From Streptomyces violaceoruber (GTDB taxonomy: Bacteria > Actinomycetota > Actinomycetes > Streptomycetales > Streptomycetaceae): a stretch of 64,000 nucleotides of DNA. The stretch is from assembly GCA_000720805.1 (NCBI GenBank), contig JODI01000015.1, forward strand, positions 1 through 64,000. The letters run 5' to 3'. The position numbers and the translations under genes were made by a program. Every line of letters starts with the position of its first letter. The stretch's first letter is position 1. This document shows positions 27,300 to 36,752 of this stretch, piece after piece. The notes under the pieces are model-generated. The model did not search any database. It was not told the DNA's origin and was given only the letters and a program-made list of their open reading frames with translations.

Positions 27300-29008
27300 G
27301 GCCGTTCACCCTCGTGGCCCTCGGCGTCCAGGACGTCGCGTCTGCCGGTGTGCACACGCTGGTCGAGTTCCGCCATCTCCGGATGGTGCAGGTCGAAGGC
27401 GGGGGAGTCGGAGCGGATGCGCGGCAGGGTGGCGAAGTTGTGGCGCGGCGGGGGACAGGAGGTGGCCCACTCCAGGGAGCGGCCGTATCCCCAGGGGTCG
27501 TCGACCTCGACCCGCCGGCCGTACTTGGCGGTCTTCCACACGTTGTAGAGGAACGGCAGCGTGGACAGGCCGAGCAGGAAGGCGCCGACGGAGGAGACGG
27601 TGTTGAGCGTGGTGAAGCCGTCGGCGCCCAGGTAGTCGGCGTAGCGGCGGGGCATGCCCTCGGCGCCGAGCCAGTGCTGGACGAGGAAGGTGGTGTGGAA
27701 GCCGGCGAACAGGGTCCAGAAGTGGATCTTCTCCAGTCGGTGTTCGAGCATGGTGCCGGTCATCTTGGGCCACCAGAAGCTGAACCCGCCGAACATGGCG
27801 AAGACGATGGTGCCGAAGAGCACGTAGTGGAAGTGCGCGACCACGAAGTACGTGTCGGTGACGTGCCAGTCCAGCGGTGGGGATCCGAGGACGACGCCGG
27901 TCAGGCCGCCGAAGAGGAACGTGACGAGGAAGCCTGCCGCCCACAGCATGGGTGGTTCGAAGGACAGCGAGCCCTTCCACATGGTGCCGATCCAGTTGAA
28001 GAACTTCACGCCGGTGGGCACGGCGATGAGGTAGGTCATGAAGGAGAAGAACGGCAGCAGGACCGCTTGGGTGGCGAACATGTGGTGCGCCCAGACGGTG
28101 ACCGACAGTCCGGCGATGGAGATGGTGGCGCCGACCAGGCCCATGTAGCCGAAGATGGGTTTGCGGGAGAAGACCGGGATGATCTCGGTGATCACGCCGA
28201 AGAAGGGCAGCGCCAGGATGTAGACCTCGGGGTGGCCGAAGAACCAGAACAGGTGCTGCCACAGCAGTGCCCCGCCGTTCTGGGCGTCGAAGACGTGCGC
28301 GCCGAACTTGCGGTCCGCTTCGAGGGCGAACAGGGCGGCGGCCAGGACGGGGAAGGCGAACAGGACCAGCACCGAGGTGAGCAGCACGTTCCAGGTGAAG
28401 ATCGGCATCCGGAACATGGTCATGCCGGGGGCACGCATGCAGACGATGGTGGTGACGAAGTTGACCGAGCCGAGAATGGTGCCGAAACCGGCCAGCGCCA
28501 GCCCCATGATCCACAGGTCGCCGCCGACGTAGCCGCTGCGGACGGGGCCGCTGAGCGGCGTGTAGGCGGTCCAGCCGAAGTCGGCGGCGCCCTGCGGGGT
28601 CAGGAAGCTGCCGAGCACGATCAGTCCGCCGAAGAGGAACAGCCAGTACGAGAACATGTTCAGGCGTGGGAAGGCGACGTCCGGGGAGCCGATCTGCAGC
28701 GGCATGACCGCGTTGGCGAACCCGGCGAACGTCGGGGTGGCGAACAGCAGCAGCATGATCGTGCCGTGCATCGTGAACGCCTGGTTGTACTGCTCGCTGG
28801 ACACGAGCTGCAGCCCCGGCCGGGCCAGCTCGGCCCTGATCGCCATCGCCAGCGCGCCGCCGACCAGGAAGAAGCAGAACGAGGTGATCAGATAGAGGTG
28901 GCCGATCTTCTTGTGATCGGTCGTGGTCAGCCAGGAAATGACCACTCGCCCCCTGCCGCGGCGCTCCGCGACCGGGACCGGTGCGACCGGCTCAGTATGT
29001 GTCGCCAT
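27296..29008 (-). CDS. ctaD: Cytochrome c oxidase subunit I (orphan copy)
   Basis: 570 residues with about 12 membrane helices. All heme and copper ligands are visible: [13 protein letters not shown] (low-spin heme His), [15 protein letters not shown] (Cu-B His, cross-linked Tyr, proton-channel Glu), VTVWAHHMF (Cu-B His pair) and [11 protein letters not shown] (heme a3 and heme a His). It is the aa3-type terminal oxidase core. The ATG at 29008 follows GAGGGAAC; the longer upstream frame is spurious. No ctaC, ctaE or ctaF is nearby, so this is a second, isolated copy that would need subunits from elsewhere. Confidence 0.95.
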   Translation of the reverse strand: MATHTEPVAPVPVAERRGRGRVVISWLTTTDHKKIGHLYLITSFCFFLVGGALAMAIRAELARPGLQLVSSEQYNQAFTMHGTIMLLLFATPTFAGFANAVMPLQIGSPDVAFPRLNMFSYWLFLFGGLIVLGSFLTPQGAADFGWTAYTPLSGPVRSGYVGGDLWIMGLALAGFGTILGSVNFVTTIVCMRAPGMTMFRMPIFTWNVLLTSVLVLFAFPVLAAALFALEADRKFGAHVFDAQNGGALLWQHLFWFFGHPEVYILALPFFGVITEIIPVFSRKPIFGYMGLVGATISIAGLSVTVWAHHMFATQAVLLPFFSFMTYLIAVPTGVKFFNWIGTMWKGSLSFEPPMLWAAGFLVTFLFGGLTGVVLGSPPLDWHVTDTYFVVAHFHYVLFGTIVFAMFGGFSFWWPKMTGTMLEHRLEKIHFWTLFAGFHTTFLVQHWLGAEGMPRRYADYLGADGFTTLNTVSSVGAFLLGLSTLPFLYNVWKTAKYGRRVEVDDPWGYGRSLEWATSCPPPRHNFATLPRIRSDSPAFDLHHPEMAELDQRVHTGRRDVLDAEGHEGERP

Positions 29009-29723
29009 CAAGTTCCCTCGGTGAGAGCGGTTCCGTGCGCGGGCAGGCGGCTCGTGCGGCGTGAGTGCCCTTCGGCCGGTCTGCGAGTCGGGCAGTGTGC
29101 AGCCAGCCGAGCGGAATTCATTCCCTTCGGCCGGGCGCCACGCCCGACACGAGCTCGATAGCGGCTGAATGAGCGACTGAGCGGCACGGGGGGCCGGGGC
29201 CGGGTATCGACCGGGACGAAACCGCGAGCAGCGTGCGCGTGGACGTCGAAGCCCCGGCTCTCCACCCGCCGCGCGGGCAGCGAAGCGCGTACCGCCGGCA
29301 CGGCGAACGCGCGCCACTCCCACTGAGGTTTCGGCGCACAGGCCGAGGACGAGCGGCCCGGAGACCGGAACCGGCGGCCGCGCAGGGCGCCTTCCCTGAG
29401 GTGGGCGGGCTGTGGCCCCTGCTGCACCCGCGCAGTCTCCCCCCGGAGAGCCCCTCGTGCATTTCTCGGAAGGAGTCAGGCACGTACGGCTCGGTGCGTC
29501 CCGGCCGTGCCTGCCGGCGCCCGGCCTGCGCTGACCACGGCCGAACGGCTGGGCCGGCGCGCCGTACCACTCCCGGTGGCCCCCCACCGGCAGTGCCACG
29601 GGTGCGCCCGCCGGGCAACAGCGCACGCGCGGGCCAGTCCGTCAGCGTGCTCCAGGAGGGACGGCCGGCGAGCGTGCCGGGTACGGCACACAGCAGCCGG
29701 CCCAGAAGCCTCCGACGACCGGT
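29009..29723. other. Long gap without a supportable gene
   Basis: 715 bp between the oxidase start and the pyridoxamine-oxidase-like fragment. Overlapping ORFs on both strands have no recognisable motifs. The first 100 bp should hold the ctaD promoter. The region next to 29700 may be decayed 5-prime sequence of the fragment downstream. Confidence 0.5.
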
Positions 29724-30030
29724 GGTGAAGCGCAGGTGGAGGGGGCAGGCGGTCACGGTCCAGGTGTCGTCCGTGACGCTCACGCCTGCCGCCGAGGTCG
29801 ACGCGGCCGCCCACTCGCTCTGGAGCGTCGTCGTCACCGGACCGGCCACGGTCGTGGGAGACCCCGTCGAACACGAACGGCTGGCACGCGACGGCCCGCG
29901 CTCCTGGGTGGCCCCCCGGCAGGACTTCGTCCGCATCGGACCCGAACTGGTCACCGGGCGGGAAATCGTCGGCGGACGCACGCTCCACGGGGTGGATCTC
30001 ACGCCCCGACGAGTGGATCTCACGCCCTGA
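29724..30030 (+). pseudogene. C-terminal fragment of a pyridoxamine 5-phosphate oxidase-like flavoprotein
   Basis: The frame gives VTVQVSSVTLTPAAEVDAAA, SLWSVVVTGPATVVGDPVEH and FVRIGPELVTGREIVGG. This is the second half of split-barrel FMN proteins (WSVxVTGxAxxVxDPxE...IxPExVTGRRI). The N-terminal FMN-binding half (usually RxxxxLxxVxxGxLGYxxxGxP) is missing and no start with ribosome site is seen. The tail carries a direct repeat of GTGGATCTCACGCCC (about 29992 and 30012), adding VDLTP twice. Probably a remnant. Confidence 0.6.
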
Positions 30031-30183
30031 CGATCCGAGTGGCCCCATCGCAGTGGCCCGGTCGGCCCTGTCGGGTACCCGTTGAGCCACCGATGGTGGA
30101 AGGCATGGACAGCTCGTACGTCCCATCGGCACGCGCACCACACCCGTGACACCCGATTGGCACCCGACCCGGAAGGGATCCCC

Positions 30184-32568
30184 ATGTCCGTCGACACGCA
30201 GCAGGCGTCGGCCCGGCTCAGCGCGGAGGAGCTCAGCGCCCTGGACGCCCACTGGCGCGCCGCGAACTACCTGGCCGTGGGCCAGATCTACCTCATGGCC
30301 AACCCCTTGCTGACCGAGCCCCTGCGTCGGGAGCACGTCAAGCCGCGGCTCCTGGGCCACTGGGGCACCTCCCCGGGACTCAACCTGGTGCACACCCACT
30401 TCAACCGGGTGATCAAGGCCCGCGACCTGGACGCCCTGTGCATCTGGGGCCCCGGCCACGGCGGCCCGGCCGTCCTCGCCAACGCCTGGCTGGAGGGCTC
30501 GTACACGGAGACGTATCCGGACATCACCCGGGACGCGCCCGGCATGGGCCGCCTTTTCAGGCAGTTCTCGTTTCCCGGCGGCGTGCCCAGTCATGTCGCC
30601 CCGGAGACCCCCGGCTCCATCCACGAGGGCGGTGAGCTGGGCTACGCCCTCTCGCACGCCTACGGAGCCGCCCTCGACAACCCGGACCTGGTGGTCGCCT
30701 GTGTCATCGGCGACGGCGAGGCGGAGACGGGGCCGCTGGCCGCCTCCTGGCACTCCAACAAGTTCCTCGACCCCGTCAACGACGGCGCGGTCCTGCCGAT
30801 CCTGCACCTCAACGGCTACAAGATCGCCAACCCGACGGTGCTGGCGCGGCTGCCCGAGAGTGAACTCGACGAGCTGCTGCGCGGCTACGGCCACGACCCG
30901 ATCCACGTCACCGGCGACGACCCGATGGCCGTGCACCGCGCCATGGCGGAGGCCATGGACACCGCGCTCGACCGGATCGCCGCGTTCCAGCGCGCCGCGC
31001 GCGAGAACGGCTCCACCGAGCGTCCCCGCTGGCCGGTGATCGTGCTGCGCACCCCGAAGGGCTGGACCGGGCCCACCGAGGTCGACGGACTGCCGGTGGA
31101 GGGCACCTGGCGAGCGCACCAGGTCCCACTGGCCGCCGTCCGCGACAACCCGGACCACCTGCGCCAACTCGAGAACTGGATGCGCTCCTACCGTCCCGAG
31201 GAGCTCTTCGACCAGGACGGCCGCCCCCGCGAGCAGGTGCTGGCCTGCGTCCCCGAAGGCACCCGGCGCCTGGGCGCCACCCCGCACGCCAACGGCGGCC
31301 TGCTGCTGCGGGAACTGCCCCTGCCTCCGTTGGAGAAGTACGCGGTCGACGTCGACAAGCCCGGCGCCACCCTCCACGAACCCACCCGAGTCCTCGGCGA
31401 CCTGCTGGAGGACGTGATGGCGGGCACCGCCGACCGGCGCGACTTCCGGCTCGTCGGCCCGGACGAGACCGCCTCCAACCGGCTGCAGGCCGTCTACCAG
31501 GCCAGCGGCAAGGCGTGGCAGGCCCAGACGCTTCAGGTCGACGAGGACCTCGACCGGCACGGCCGGGTGATGGAGATCCTCTCCGAGCACACCTGCCAGG
31601 GCTGGCTGGAGGGCTATCTCCTCACCGGCCGGCACGGACTGTTCTCCTGCTACGAGGCCTTCGCACACATCGTCGACTCGATGGTCAACCAGCACATCAA
31701 GTGGCTGCGCACCACGCGGAGCCTGCCGTGGCGGGCCCCGATCGCCTCCCTGAACTACCTGCTGACCTCGCACGTGTGGCGGCAGGACCACAACGGCTTC
31801 TCCCACCAGGACCCCGGCTTCGTCGACCACATCCTGAACAAGAGCCCCGAGGCGGTACGGGTCTACCTGCCGCCGGACGCCAACACCCTGTTGTCCGTGG
31901 CCGACCACGTGCTGCGCAGCCGCGACTACGTCAACGTCGTCGTCGCCGGCAAGCAGCCCTGCTACGACTGGCTGTCCATGGACCAGGCCACGGTGCACTG
32001 CGCCCGCGGCGCCGGGGTCTGGGACTGGGCCGGGACCGAGGACGGCACCCGGGAGCCCGACGTGGTCCTCGCCTGCGCGGGCGACGTCCCGACCCAGGAG
32101 GTCCTGGCCGCCTCCCAGTTGCTGCGCCGCGACCTGCCGGAACTGGCCGTGCGGGTCGTCAACGTCGTCGACCTGGCCCGGCTGCTGCCCGCCGAGGAGC
32201 ACCCGCACGGTATGCACGACGCGCAGTACGACGCGCTGTTCACCACCGAGAAGCCGGTGATCTTCGCCTACCACGGCTATCCGTGGCTGATCCACCGGCT
32301 GGCCTACCGCCGGGTCGGCCACGACCACCTGCACGTGCGCGGCTACAAGGAGATCGGTACGACCACCACACCGTTCGACATGGTCGTCCGCAACGACCTC
32401 GACCGGTACCGGCTGGTCATGGACGTCATCGACCGTGTCCCCGGCCTCGCGGTGCGCGCCGCGGCCGTACGACAGCGGATGGAGGACACCCGGCTGCGCC
32501 ACCACGCCTGGATCCGCGAGCACGGCACCGATCTGCCGGAGGTCGCCGACTGGACCTGGGACGGCTGA
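30184..32568 (+). CDS. xfp: Xylulose-5-phosphate/fructose-6-phosphate phosphoketolase
   Basis: 794 residues, full length for the family. It is a thiamine-diphosphate enzyme that cleaves xylulose 5-phosphate (or fructose 6-phosphate) with phosphate to acetyl phosphate. Visible landmarks are [53 protein letters not shown] and [19 protein letters not shown] (ThDP/Mg site), and [25 protein letters not shown] precedes ATG 30184. Acetate kinase, the usual partner, is not in the window. A strong terminator follows, so it is monocistronic. Confidence 0.96.
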   Translation: MSVDTQQASARLSAEELSALDAHWRAANYLAVGQIYLMANPLLTEPLRREHVKPRLLGHWGTSPGLNLVHTHFNRVIKARDLDALCIWGPGHGGPAVLANAWLEGSYTETYPDITRDAPGMGRLFRQFSFPGGVPSHVAPETPGSIHEGGELGYALSHAYGAALDNPDLVVACVIGDGEAETGPLAASWHSNKFLDPVNDGAVLPILHLNGYKIANPTVLARLPESELDELLRGYGHDPIHVTGDDPMAVHRAMAEAMDTALDRIAAFQRAARENGSTERPRWPVIVLRTPKGWTGPTEVDGLPVEGTWRAHQVPLAAVRDNPDHLRQLENWMRSYRPEELFDQDGRPREQVLACVPEGTRRLGATPHANGGLLLRELPLPPLEKYAVDVDKPGATLHEPTRVLGDLLEDVMAGTADRRDFRLVGPDETASNRLQAVYQASGKAWQAQTLQVDEDLDRHGRVMEILSEHTCQGWLEGYLLTGRHGLFSCYEAFAHIVDSMVNQHIKWLRTTRSLPWRAPIASLNYLLTSHVWRQDHNGFSHQDPGFVDHILNKSPEAVRVYLPPDANTLLSVADHVLRSRDYVNVVVAGKQPCYDWLSMDQATVHCARGAGVWDWAGTEDGTREPDVVLACAGDVPTQEVLAASQLLRRDLPELAVRVVNVVDLARLLPAEEHPHGMHDAQYDALFTTEKPVIFAYHGYPWLIHRLAYRRVGHDHLHVRGYKEIGTTTTPFDMVVRNDLDRYRLVMDVIDRVPGLAVRAAAVRQRMEDTRLRHHAWIREHGTDLPEVADWTWDG

Positions 32569-32579
32569 GCCGCCGGTCC

Positions 32580-32620
32580 GGTCCCGGGCACGCCGCGCGC
32601 GAGCGGCGGTGCCCGGGACC
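32580..32620 (+). terminator. Terminator of the phosphoketolase gene
   Basis: GGTCCCGGGCACGCCGC pairs with GCGGC(G)GTGCCCGGGACC, a stem of about 17 bp with one bulge, starting 12 bp after the stop. The rest of the gap up to 32865 shows no gene. Confidence 0.85.
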
Positions 32621-32865
32621 CTTGCGCGTACCGACGAGTCCAGCCCGGGCCACCGGCGGCGGGCAACTGGCCGGGTGCGGCACCGGCCAGGAAGTGGCCC
32701 GTGCCGCACCCGGCCTGCGGCACCGTTGCCCGCTCGGGCACAGCCTCGGCCGCGAGGGGGGTTTACGGCCTGTCGGACGGCCCCGTGTGTGCCGGTGGCC
32801 AGGAACCGGTCCCGAGCCCGGAGCACGGCCTCGTCGGCGCCGCGCTGGTGGGACCTGCGGCCTGG

Positions 32866-34143
32866 TCAGCCCGCGATGGAGTCCAGTTGTTCCGCCGCCG
32901 GCCGAAGGGCCCACAGGTCGCCGCCGGGAGGTGCCTCCAGCGACCGGACGGCTCGTTGTGCGCGAGGGTCTCCGGCATCGGCGGCCGCGTGGACGACGTC
33001 CGTCGCCGCGTACCGGTGGAACTCGAGCTCCGGGTGCGGCCAGGCGGCGGACCCTGTAGCGGCGGGCAGCAGGTAGTCCACCGCCTTGAACAGGCTCTCT
33101 CCGCCGGTGCCCTGATACGCCCACAGATTCACGCCGACGTGCCGGCCGATGGCCGCGAGCCGGCTGTAGGCGACCAGGGTGAAGGTCGAGTAGTGCCAGC
33201 TGCGGGTCCGGGCCAGCTCCTGGGGCTGGCTGCCGTCGGCTTCGATCTGCGGCACGATGCGCTTGCTCCGGGCGTCCAGTACGGCTCGGCGGGCCAGTTC
33301 CTTGTCGCCGGTCGCGTAGGCGAGGCCGGCGAGCTGCATGTCGTAGAAGGTGCCGTGGTTGTTGGTGGCGGCGGCTTCCTGACCGCCGAAGTCGCTGGTC
33401 GTCAGCCAGTTCAGGAAGTCGGTGTTCCACTTCTTCATGCGGGTGCGGTCCGTCCTGGTCCAGCCCGGTGCACCGCTGTCGAGGATGGCGATCGCGTCGA
33501 GGACGCTGGTGTACGACTGCGAGAAGTCGATGATGCCGATGGCGCGACCGTCGTACTTGCAGGGGATGAACTGGGCGTGGTTCAGGTTCGGGTTCATCCG
33601 GGTGGCCGGGTCGAGGAACCAGGTGCGCAGGATCTGACCGGCCTTCTCGGCGTACCGCTTGTCGCCGGTGTAGTACCAGGCGAGGGAGAGGTCGTAGGAG
33701 GAGTCGAAAGTCTTTTCGACGTCCTGACGGTCGGTGCCCGAATCGACCTCGGGGTTGCGCTCGCCGTCGCGTTGGACGTACGGGCAGCCCCAGGGGTTGT
33801 CGGAGGTCGGGGGCTGGGAGGGCCACCAGTAGGGGGCCTGGCTGAGGTAGTCGTGGACGTCGCCGCCGGGAGCGGGTCGGGGTTTGTCCACCACCGTCCA
33901 TGGCCCCTGACCCAGCCACCTGTCGGCGCGGGCCCTCAACGCCCGGACGGCGCCCCGCAGTTGTGGGTCACCGCGGTCCACGCGGATCTTCGTCTGCTGC
34001 AGACGGGCGCCGTCCAGGACAGCGGTGTGCGGGGCCTTGGGCGCGGGGTGCGCCGTCATCCCCGCCGAGGCGGTGGGGACGGCCGCGGCGGTGAACGCGG
34101 CCAGGGCCGCCAGGAGGGTGCCCAGGCGTCGTCTTGCGCTCAT
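32866..34143 (-). CDS. Secreted alginate lyase family protein
   Basis: 425 residues. A Sec signal (RRLGTLLAALAAFTAAAVPT, cleavage near ASA-G at residue 28) precedes an (alpha/alpha) toroid of the alginate-lyase (PL5-like) superfamily. The diagnostic motif AAATNNHGTFYDMQLAGLAY contains the conserved Asn-Asn-His. Also seen are APYWWPSQPPTSDNPW and SSYDLSLAWYYTGDKRYAEK, both typical. It likely depolymerises a uronate-containing polysaccharide outside the cell. The upstream gap carries an inverted repeat (34171-34197). It is downstream of, and in the same direction as, the beta-helix gene, suggesting joint action. Confidence 0.88.
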   Translation of the reverse strand: MSARRRLGTLLAALAAFTAAAVPTASAGMTAHPAPKAPHTAVLDGARLQQTKIRVDRGDPQLRGAVRALRARADRWLGQGPWTVVDKPRPAPGGDVHDYLSQAPYWWPSQPPTSDNPWGCPYVQRDGERNPEVDSGTDRQDVEKTFDSSYDLSLAWYYTGDKRYAEKAGQILRTWFLDPATRMNPNLNHAQFIPCKYDGRAIGIIDFSQSYTSVLDAIAILDSGAPGWTRTDRTRMKKWNTDFLNWLTTSDFGGQEAAATNNHGTFYDMQLAGLAYATGDKELARRAVLDARSKRIVPQIEADGSQPQELARTRSWHYSTFTLVAYSRLAAIGRHVGVNLWAYQGTGGESLFKAVDYLLPAATGSAAWPHPELEFHRYAATDVVHAAADAGDPRAQRAVRSLEAPPGGDLWALRPAAEQLDSIAG

Positions 34144-34170
34144 CAGTCAGTCCACTCCGTTCATAGAGGT

Positions 34171-34197
34171 GAACACACGGTTCGGTGATCCGTGTTC
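34171..34197. promoter_or_regulatory. Imperfect inverted repeat before the alginate-lyase gene
   Basis: GAACACACGG and CCGTGTTC face each other around a 9-base spacer, 28 bp upstream of the start. Half-sites resemble the TGAAC...GTTCA palindrome before the beta-helix gene. Confidence 0.45.
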
Positions 34198-34252
34198 AGG
34201 GCCGCGGGCGCGGCAGGGTCCCCCGGTGTCGTCCCGGAGATGTCCTTCGGGG

Positions 34253-36037
34253 TCAGGCCCTGGAATCCGGGGCCGCCCGCCCGAGCTCGCGCTGGGCCTC
34301 GTGGAGGTTGTGCGGCCGTACCGGGTGCGGGCTGGCGTACAGCTCCAGGCGGGTGTGCAGACGGCCCGTGAAATCGGGCACGTCGATCTGGTCGAACTCG
34401 CTGACCTCGTTGATGCCGACGGTGGCCGAGTACGGCGCCAGGCCGTCGATCTTCATCAGGCCCGCCCGGCCGTTGGTGACCCGGATGTTCCAGTGCGTGA
34501 AACGGGCGCCGAACAGAGGACCGGCGCTGGCGTCACCACCGTGGCGGCCGTTGTTGTTGACGGTGATGTCGGTGCGGACATTGGCGAAGGGCAGGCCGCG
34601 GTGGCTGTCGAAGGTGCCCATCCGCATGTCGCCGCGCGACCAGACGTTGTACGAGGACAGCCCCTCGACATTGATGCCGTGCAGCTGGGTGTTGGACGGC
34701 GCGGGGCTGGTGCGCTCCTCGATCGCGAAGTCCTCGATGAGGTTGTCGTGCGACCCCTCGCGGCAGAAGTAGGGGTGATGCGAACCGCGGCCCGTGACGC
34801 GTGTACGGCGCAGGGTGCAGGCGGAGGCGGCCACCAGGCCGAAGCCGTTGTCGACGTGGCGGACCGTCACGTCGTCCACCCAGCAGTCGTAGGCGCACTG
34901 CAGGACGACACCGTTGTGGCCCTTGTCCAGCAGGTGCTGCTGTTGCGGAGTCTCCACCGCTTCCAGAGTCAGGCCCTCGACGCCCGATCCCGACAACTCC
35001 GGTACATGTGTGGTCAGTTGCGGCTTCCACTCCGGACGTACATCGAGGGGGAGGGGACGTTCCAGGGTGACCCTCCGGCCACGGACGCGGGCGATGCGGA
35101 CGGGCCATTCGTAGGGGACGTACGACGTCAGTTTCGTCTTGTCGTCCCAGTAGTAGGCCTCGGGTCCGGGGCCGCCGCCGCACATGTGCTCGAGCAGGGT
35201 GTGGTCCGCGTCGTCGGCGAGCCGGAGGAGGACCAGGGCGCCGGGCCGCAGCGACGACGGGTCCGCGACCGTCACCGTCCAGGAGCCCTGCCGCGCCGGG
35301 GCGACCGTCGTGAGCGTCCGCCACTCGTCGCGCTTGTTACCCGTCCAGCCCTCGAAGGGCCACGCCTTGGCCCGGATCGCGGCGACGAGCGAGGTCCAGC
35401 GGGCTTCGGGAGCCAGCCAGATCAGGCCGCCGGCCCACGACCAGGACGACTTGTCGCCGCCGTAACGGGAGCCGTACACGCCGATCAGCTCGGTGAGGTT
35501 CTTCGTCGCGTACAGCGTCGTACGGCCGCTGCCGGCGCCCTTGAGGACCACGTTCGAGCGGTTGACGCGGATGACGTCGTCGATGCGGAACACGCCGGGC
35601 GGGATGGTGACCGTGCCACCGCCGGCCCTACCGGCGGCGGCGATGGCACGGTTGATGGCGGGGGCGGAGTCGGTCGTGCCGTCCGCCACGGCACCGAAGG
35701 CCCGCACGTCGACGACGACCGGGCGGCGGGGGAAGCGCGCCGCCCCGCCGCGGCAGCCGGCGCGGCCGATGAACGGGATCTGCGGGTGGGTGAACGGGGT
35801 GCGGCTGAACTCCCGCCACAGGGCCGGGACGACCGGCGCGGTACCGGAGCCGGCCGCCGTCGTGGTGCCCGCACCGGCTGCCGCGGTACTCGAGCCGGCT
35901 GCGTTCGCGGTGCCCGCGCCGAGTGTCGCCGCGGTACCGGCGCCGGCCGCCACGGCGACGGCGCTTCCCAGCAACGCCCTTCTGGTCATGCGCATGACAT
36001 TCGAGGTGCCCATGGCACCGGTGTGCGCGTTTCTCAT
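34253..36037 (-). CDS. Secreted right-handed beta-helix protein (GH28/pectate-lyase-3 type)
   Basis: 594 residues. A Tat-type signal (MTRRALLGSAVAVAAGAGTA) is followed by an Ala/Gly/Ser/Thr low-complexity spacer (residues about 45-70). Then comes a parallel beta-helix: VVDVRAFGAVADGTTDSAPA is the standard opening of pectate_lyase_3 proteins, with NRSNVVLKGAGSGRTTLYAT next, and many turn repeats such as CTLRRTRVTGRGSHHPYFC. It is likely a polysaccharide hydrolase or lyase. I do not see a clear GH28 catalytic triad, so the exact activity is open. GGGAGGGG precedes the ATG at 36037. Confidence 0.85.
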   Translation of the reverse strand: MRNAHTGAMGTSNVMRMTRRALLGSAVAVAAGAGTAATLGAGTANAAGSSTAAAGAGTTTAAGSGTAPVVPALWREFSRTPFTHPQIPFIGRAGCRGGAARFPRRPVVVDVRAFGAVADGTTDSAPAINRAIAAAGRAGGGTVTIPPGVFRIDDVIRVNRSNVVLKGAGSGRTTLYATKNLTELIGVYGSRYGGDKSSWSWAGGLIWLAPEARWTSLVAAIRAKAWPFEGWTGNKRDEWRTLTTVAPARQGSWTVTVADPSSLRPGALVLLRLADDADHTLLEHMCGGGPGPEAYYWDDKTKLTSYVPYEWPVRIARVRGRRVTLERPLPLDVRPEWKPQLTTHVPELSGSGVEGLTLEAVETPQQQHLLDKGHNGVVLQCAYDCWVDDVTVRHVDNGFGLVAASACTLRRTRVTGRGSHHPYFCREGSHDNLIEDFAIEERTSPAPSNTQLHGINVEGLSSYNVWSRGDMRMGTFDSHRGLPFANVRTDITVNNNGRHGGDASAGPLFGARFTHWNIRVTNGRAGLMKIDGLAPYSATVGINEVSEFDQIDVPDFTGRLHTRLELYASPHPVRPHNLHEAQRELGRAAPDSRA

Positions 36038-36052
36038 GTCCGCTCGCCCCTC

Positions 36053-36083
36053 CCATGATTTTCATGGATATGAACGACGTTCA
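36053..36083. promoter_or_regulatory. Two short palindromes before the beta-helix gene
   Basis: CCATGA-TTT-TCATGG (36053-36067) and TGAACG-A-CGTTCA (36071-36083) lie between the flavin reductase stop and the beta-helix start. They are candidate operator sites for the polysaccharide genes. Confidence 0.45.
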
Positions 36084-36144
36084 GATCTGCGTCGGCGGAG
36101 AGCATGCCACGCCGTTCGTGAGCGCGAAAGGGGTCCCGCAGCGT

Positions 36145-36657
36145 TTAGTGGGTTGGACCATCGCCCAGCATCTTGAGTGTCTGGCGGTGCCAGACGAGCG
36201 GACTGCGCTCGTCGTCGGTCATCATGGCGAGCACCCGCAGCACGATGATGTCGTGATCGCCGGCCGGATATCGGTGCTCGACGGTGCACTCCAGCCAGAC
36301 CGGCGCGCCCTGGAGGAAGATCGCGCCGGAGGCCGCCTCGACCGTGCCGAGGTCGGCGAACCGGCCTTCCTTGCTGCGGGAGGCGAGTTGCCGGGCCTTG
36401 TCGCTGTGCTCCTCGCCCAGGACGGAGATACCGATCGCCTGCGCTCCGGACAGCACCGGCCAGGTCGTCGAGGTGTGCTGTGCGGCGAAGGAGACCATGG
36501 GCGGGTTGTAGGACACCCCGACGGCGAACGACGAGACGATCATGACGGTCGGGTCGCCGTGGACGCGAGCCGAGAGCGCCGCGACTCCCGACGGGAACTG
36601 GGAGAACGCCTTCTGCATCTCGCCGGGATCCGAGGTGAAGCTGTCCCTCGTCGTCAT
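36145..36657 (-). CDS. Flavin reductase (RutF/NtaB/HpaC-like)
   Basis: 170 residues of the FMN-binding split-barrel flavin reductase family. MQKAFSQFPSGVAALSARVH, VSSFAVGVSYNPPMVSFAAQ and GISVLGEEHSDKARQLAS are typical; GDHDIIVLRVLAM closes the domain. It would reduce FMN with NAD(P)H and deliver FMNH2 to the two luciferase-like monooxygenases of the same operon. Its ATG overlaps the stop of the preceding micro-ORF (ATGA). It is the last gene of the operon. Confidence 0.92.
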   Translation of the reverse strand: MTTRDSFTSDPGEMQKAFSQFPSGVAALSARVHGDPTVMIVSSFAVGVSYNPPMVSFAAQHTSTTWPVLSGAQAIGISVLGEEHSDKARQLASRSKEGRFADLGTVEAASGAIFLQGAPVWLECTVEHRYPAGDHDIIVLRVLAMMTDDERSPLVWHRQTLKMLGDGPTH

Positions 36658-36752
36658 CGCGCGGCCCTCGTCCCCGCGGCGTCGATGCGGTGGGGACCTT
36701 GCGCGGGGCAGGCCGGCATGGGTGGGATTCCGGCGACGGTGACGGCCTGCAT
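36654..36752 (-). CDS. 32-residue micro-ORF coupled on both sides
   Basis: ATG at 36752 overlaps the TGA of the MFS gene, and its own TGA at 36654-36656 overlaps the ATG of the flavin reductase. Both junctions are ATGA. The peptide begins [20 protein letters not shown] and ends in DAAGTRAAR, with one Cys and several Pro. No family is recognised. It may serve only to carry ribosomes from the MFS gene to the reductase, or it may be a functional small protein. Confidence 0.5.
   Translation of the reverse strand: MQAVTVAGIPPMPACPAQGPHRIDAAGTRAAR

Noticed and set aside
29476..32826. An 1116-codon minus-strand frame opposite the phosphoketolase
   Set aside because: It is a shadow produced by G/C-rich third positions of the phosphoketolase gene. 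No motif or start signal was found.
36654..36752. The micro-ORF as a cysteine-type attenuation leader peptide
   Set aside because: Known actinobacterial leader peptides for sulfur genes sit at the 5-prime end of operons with a Cys-rich end. This one is internal and has a single Cys, so I treat it as a coupled ORF.
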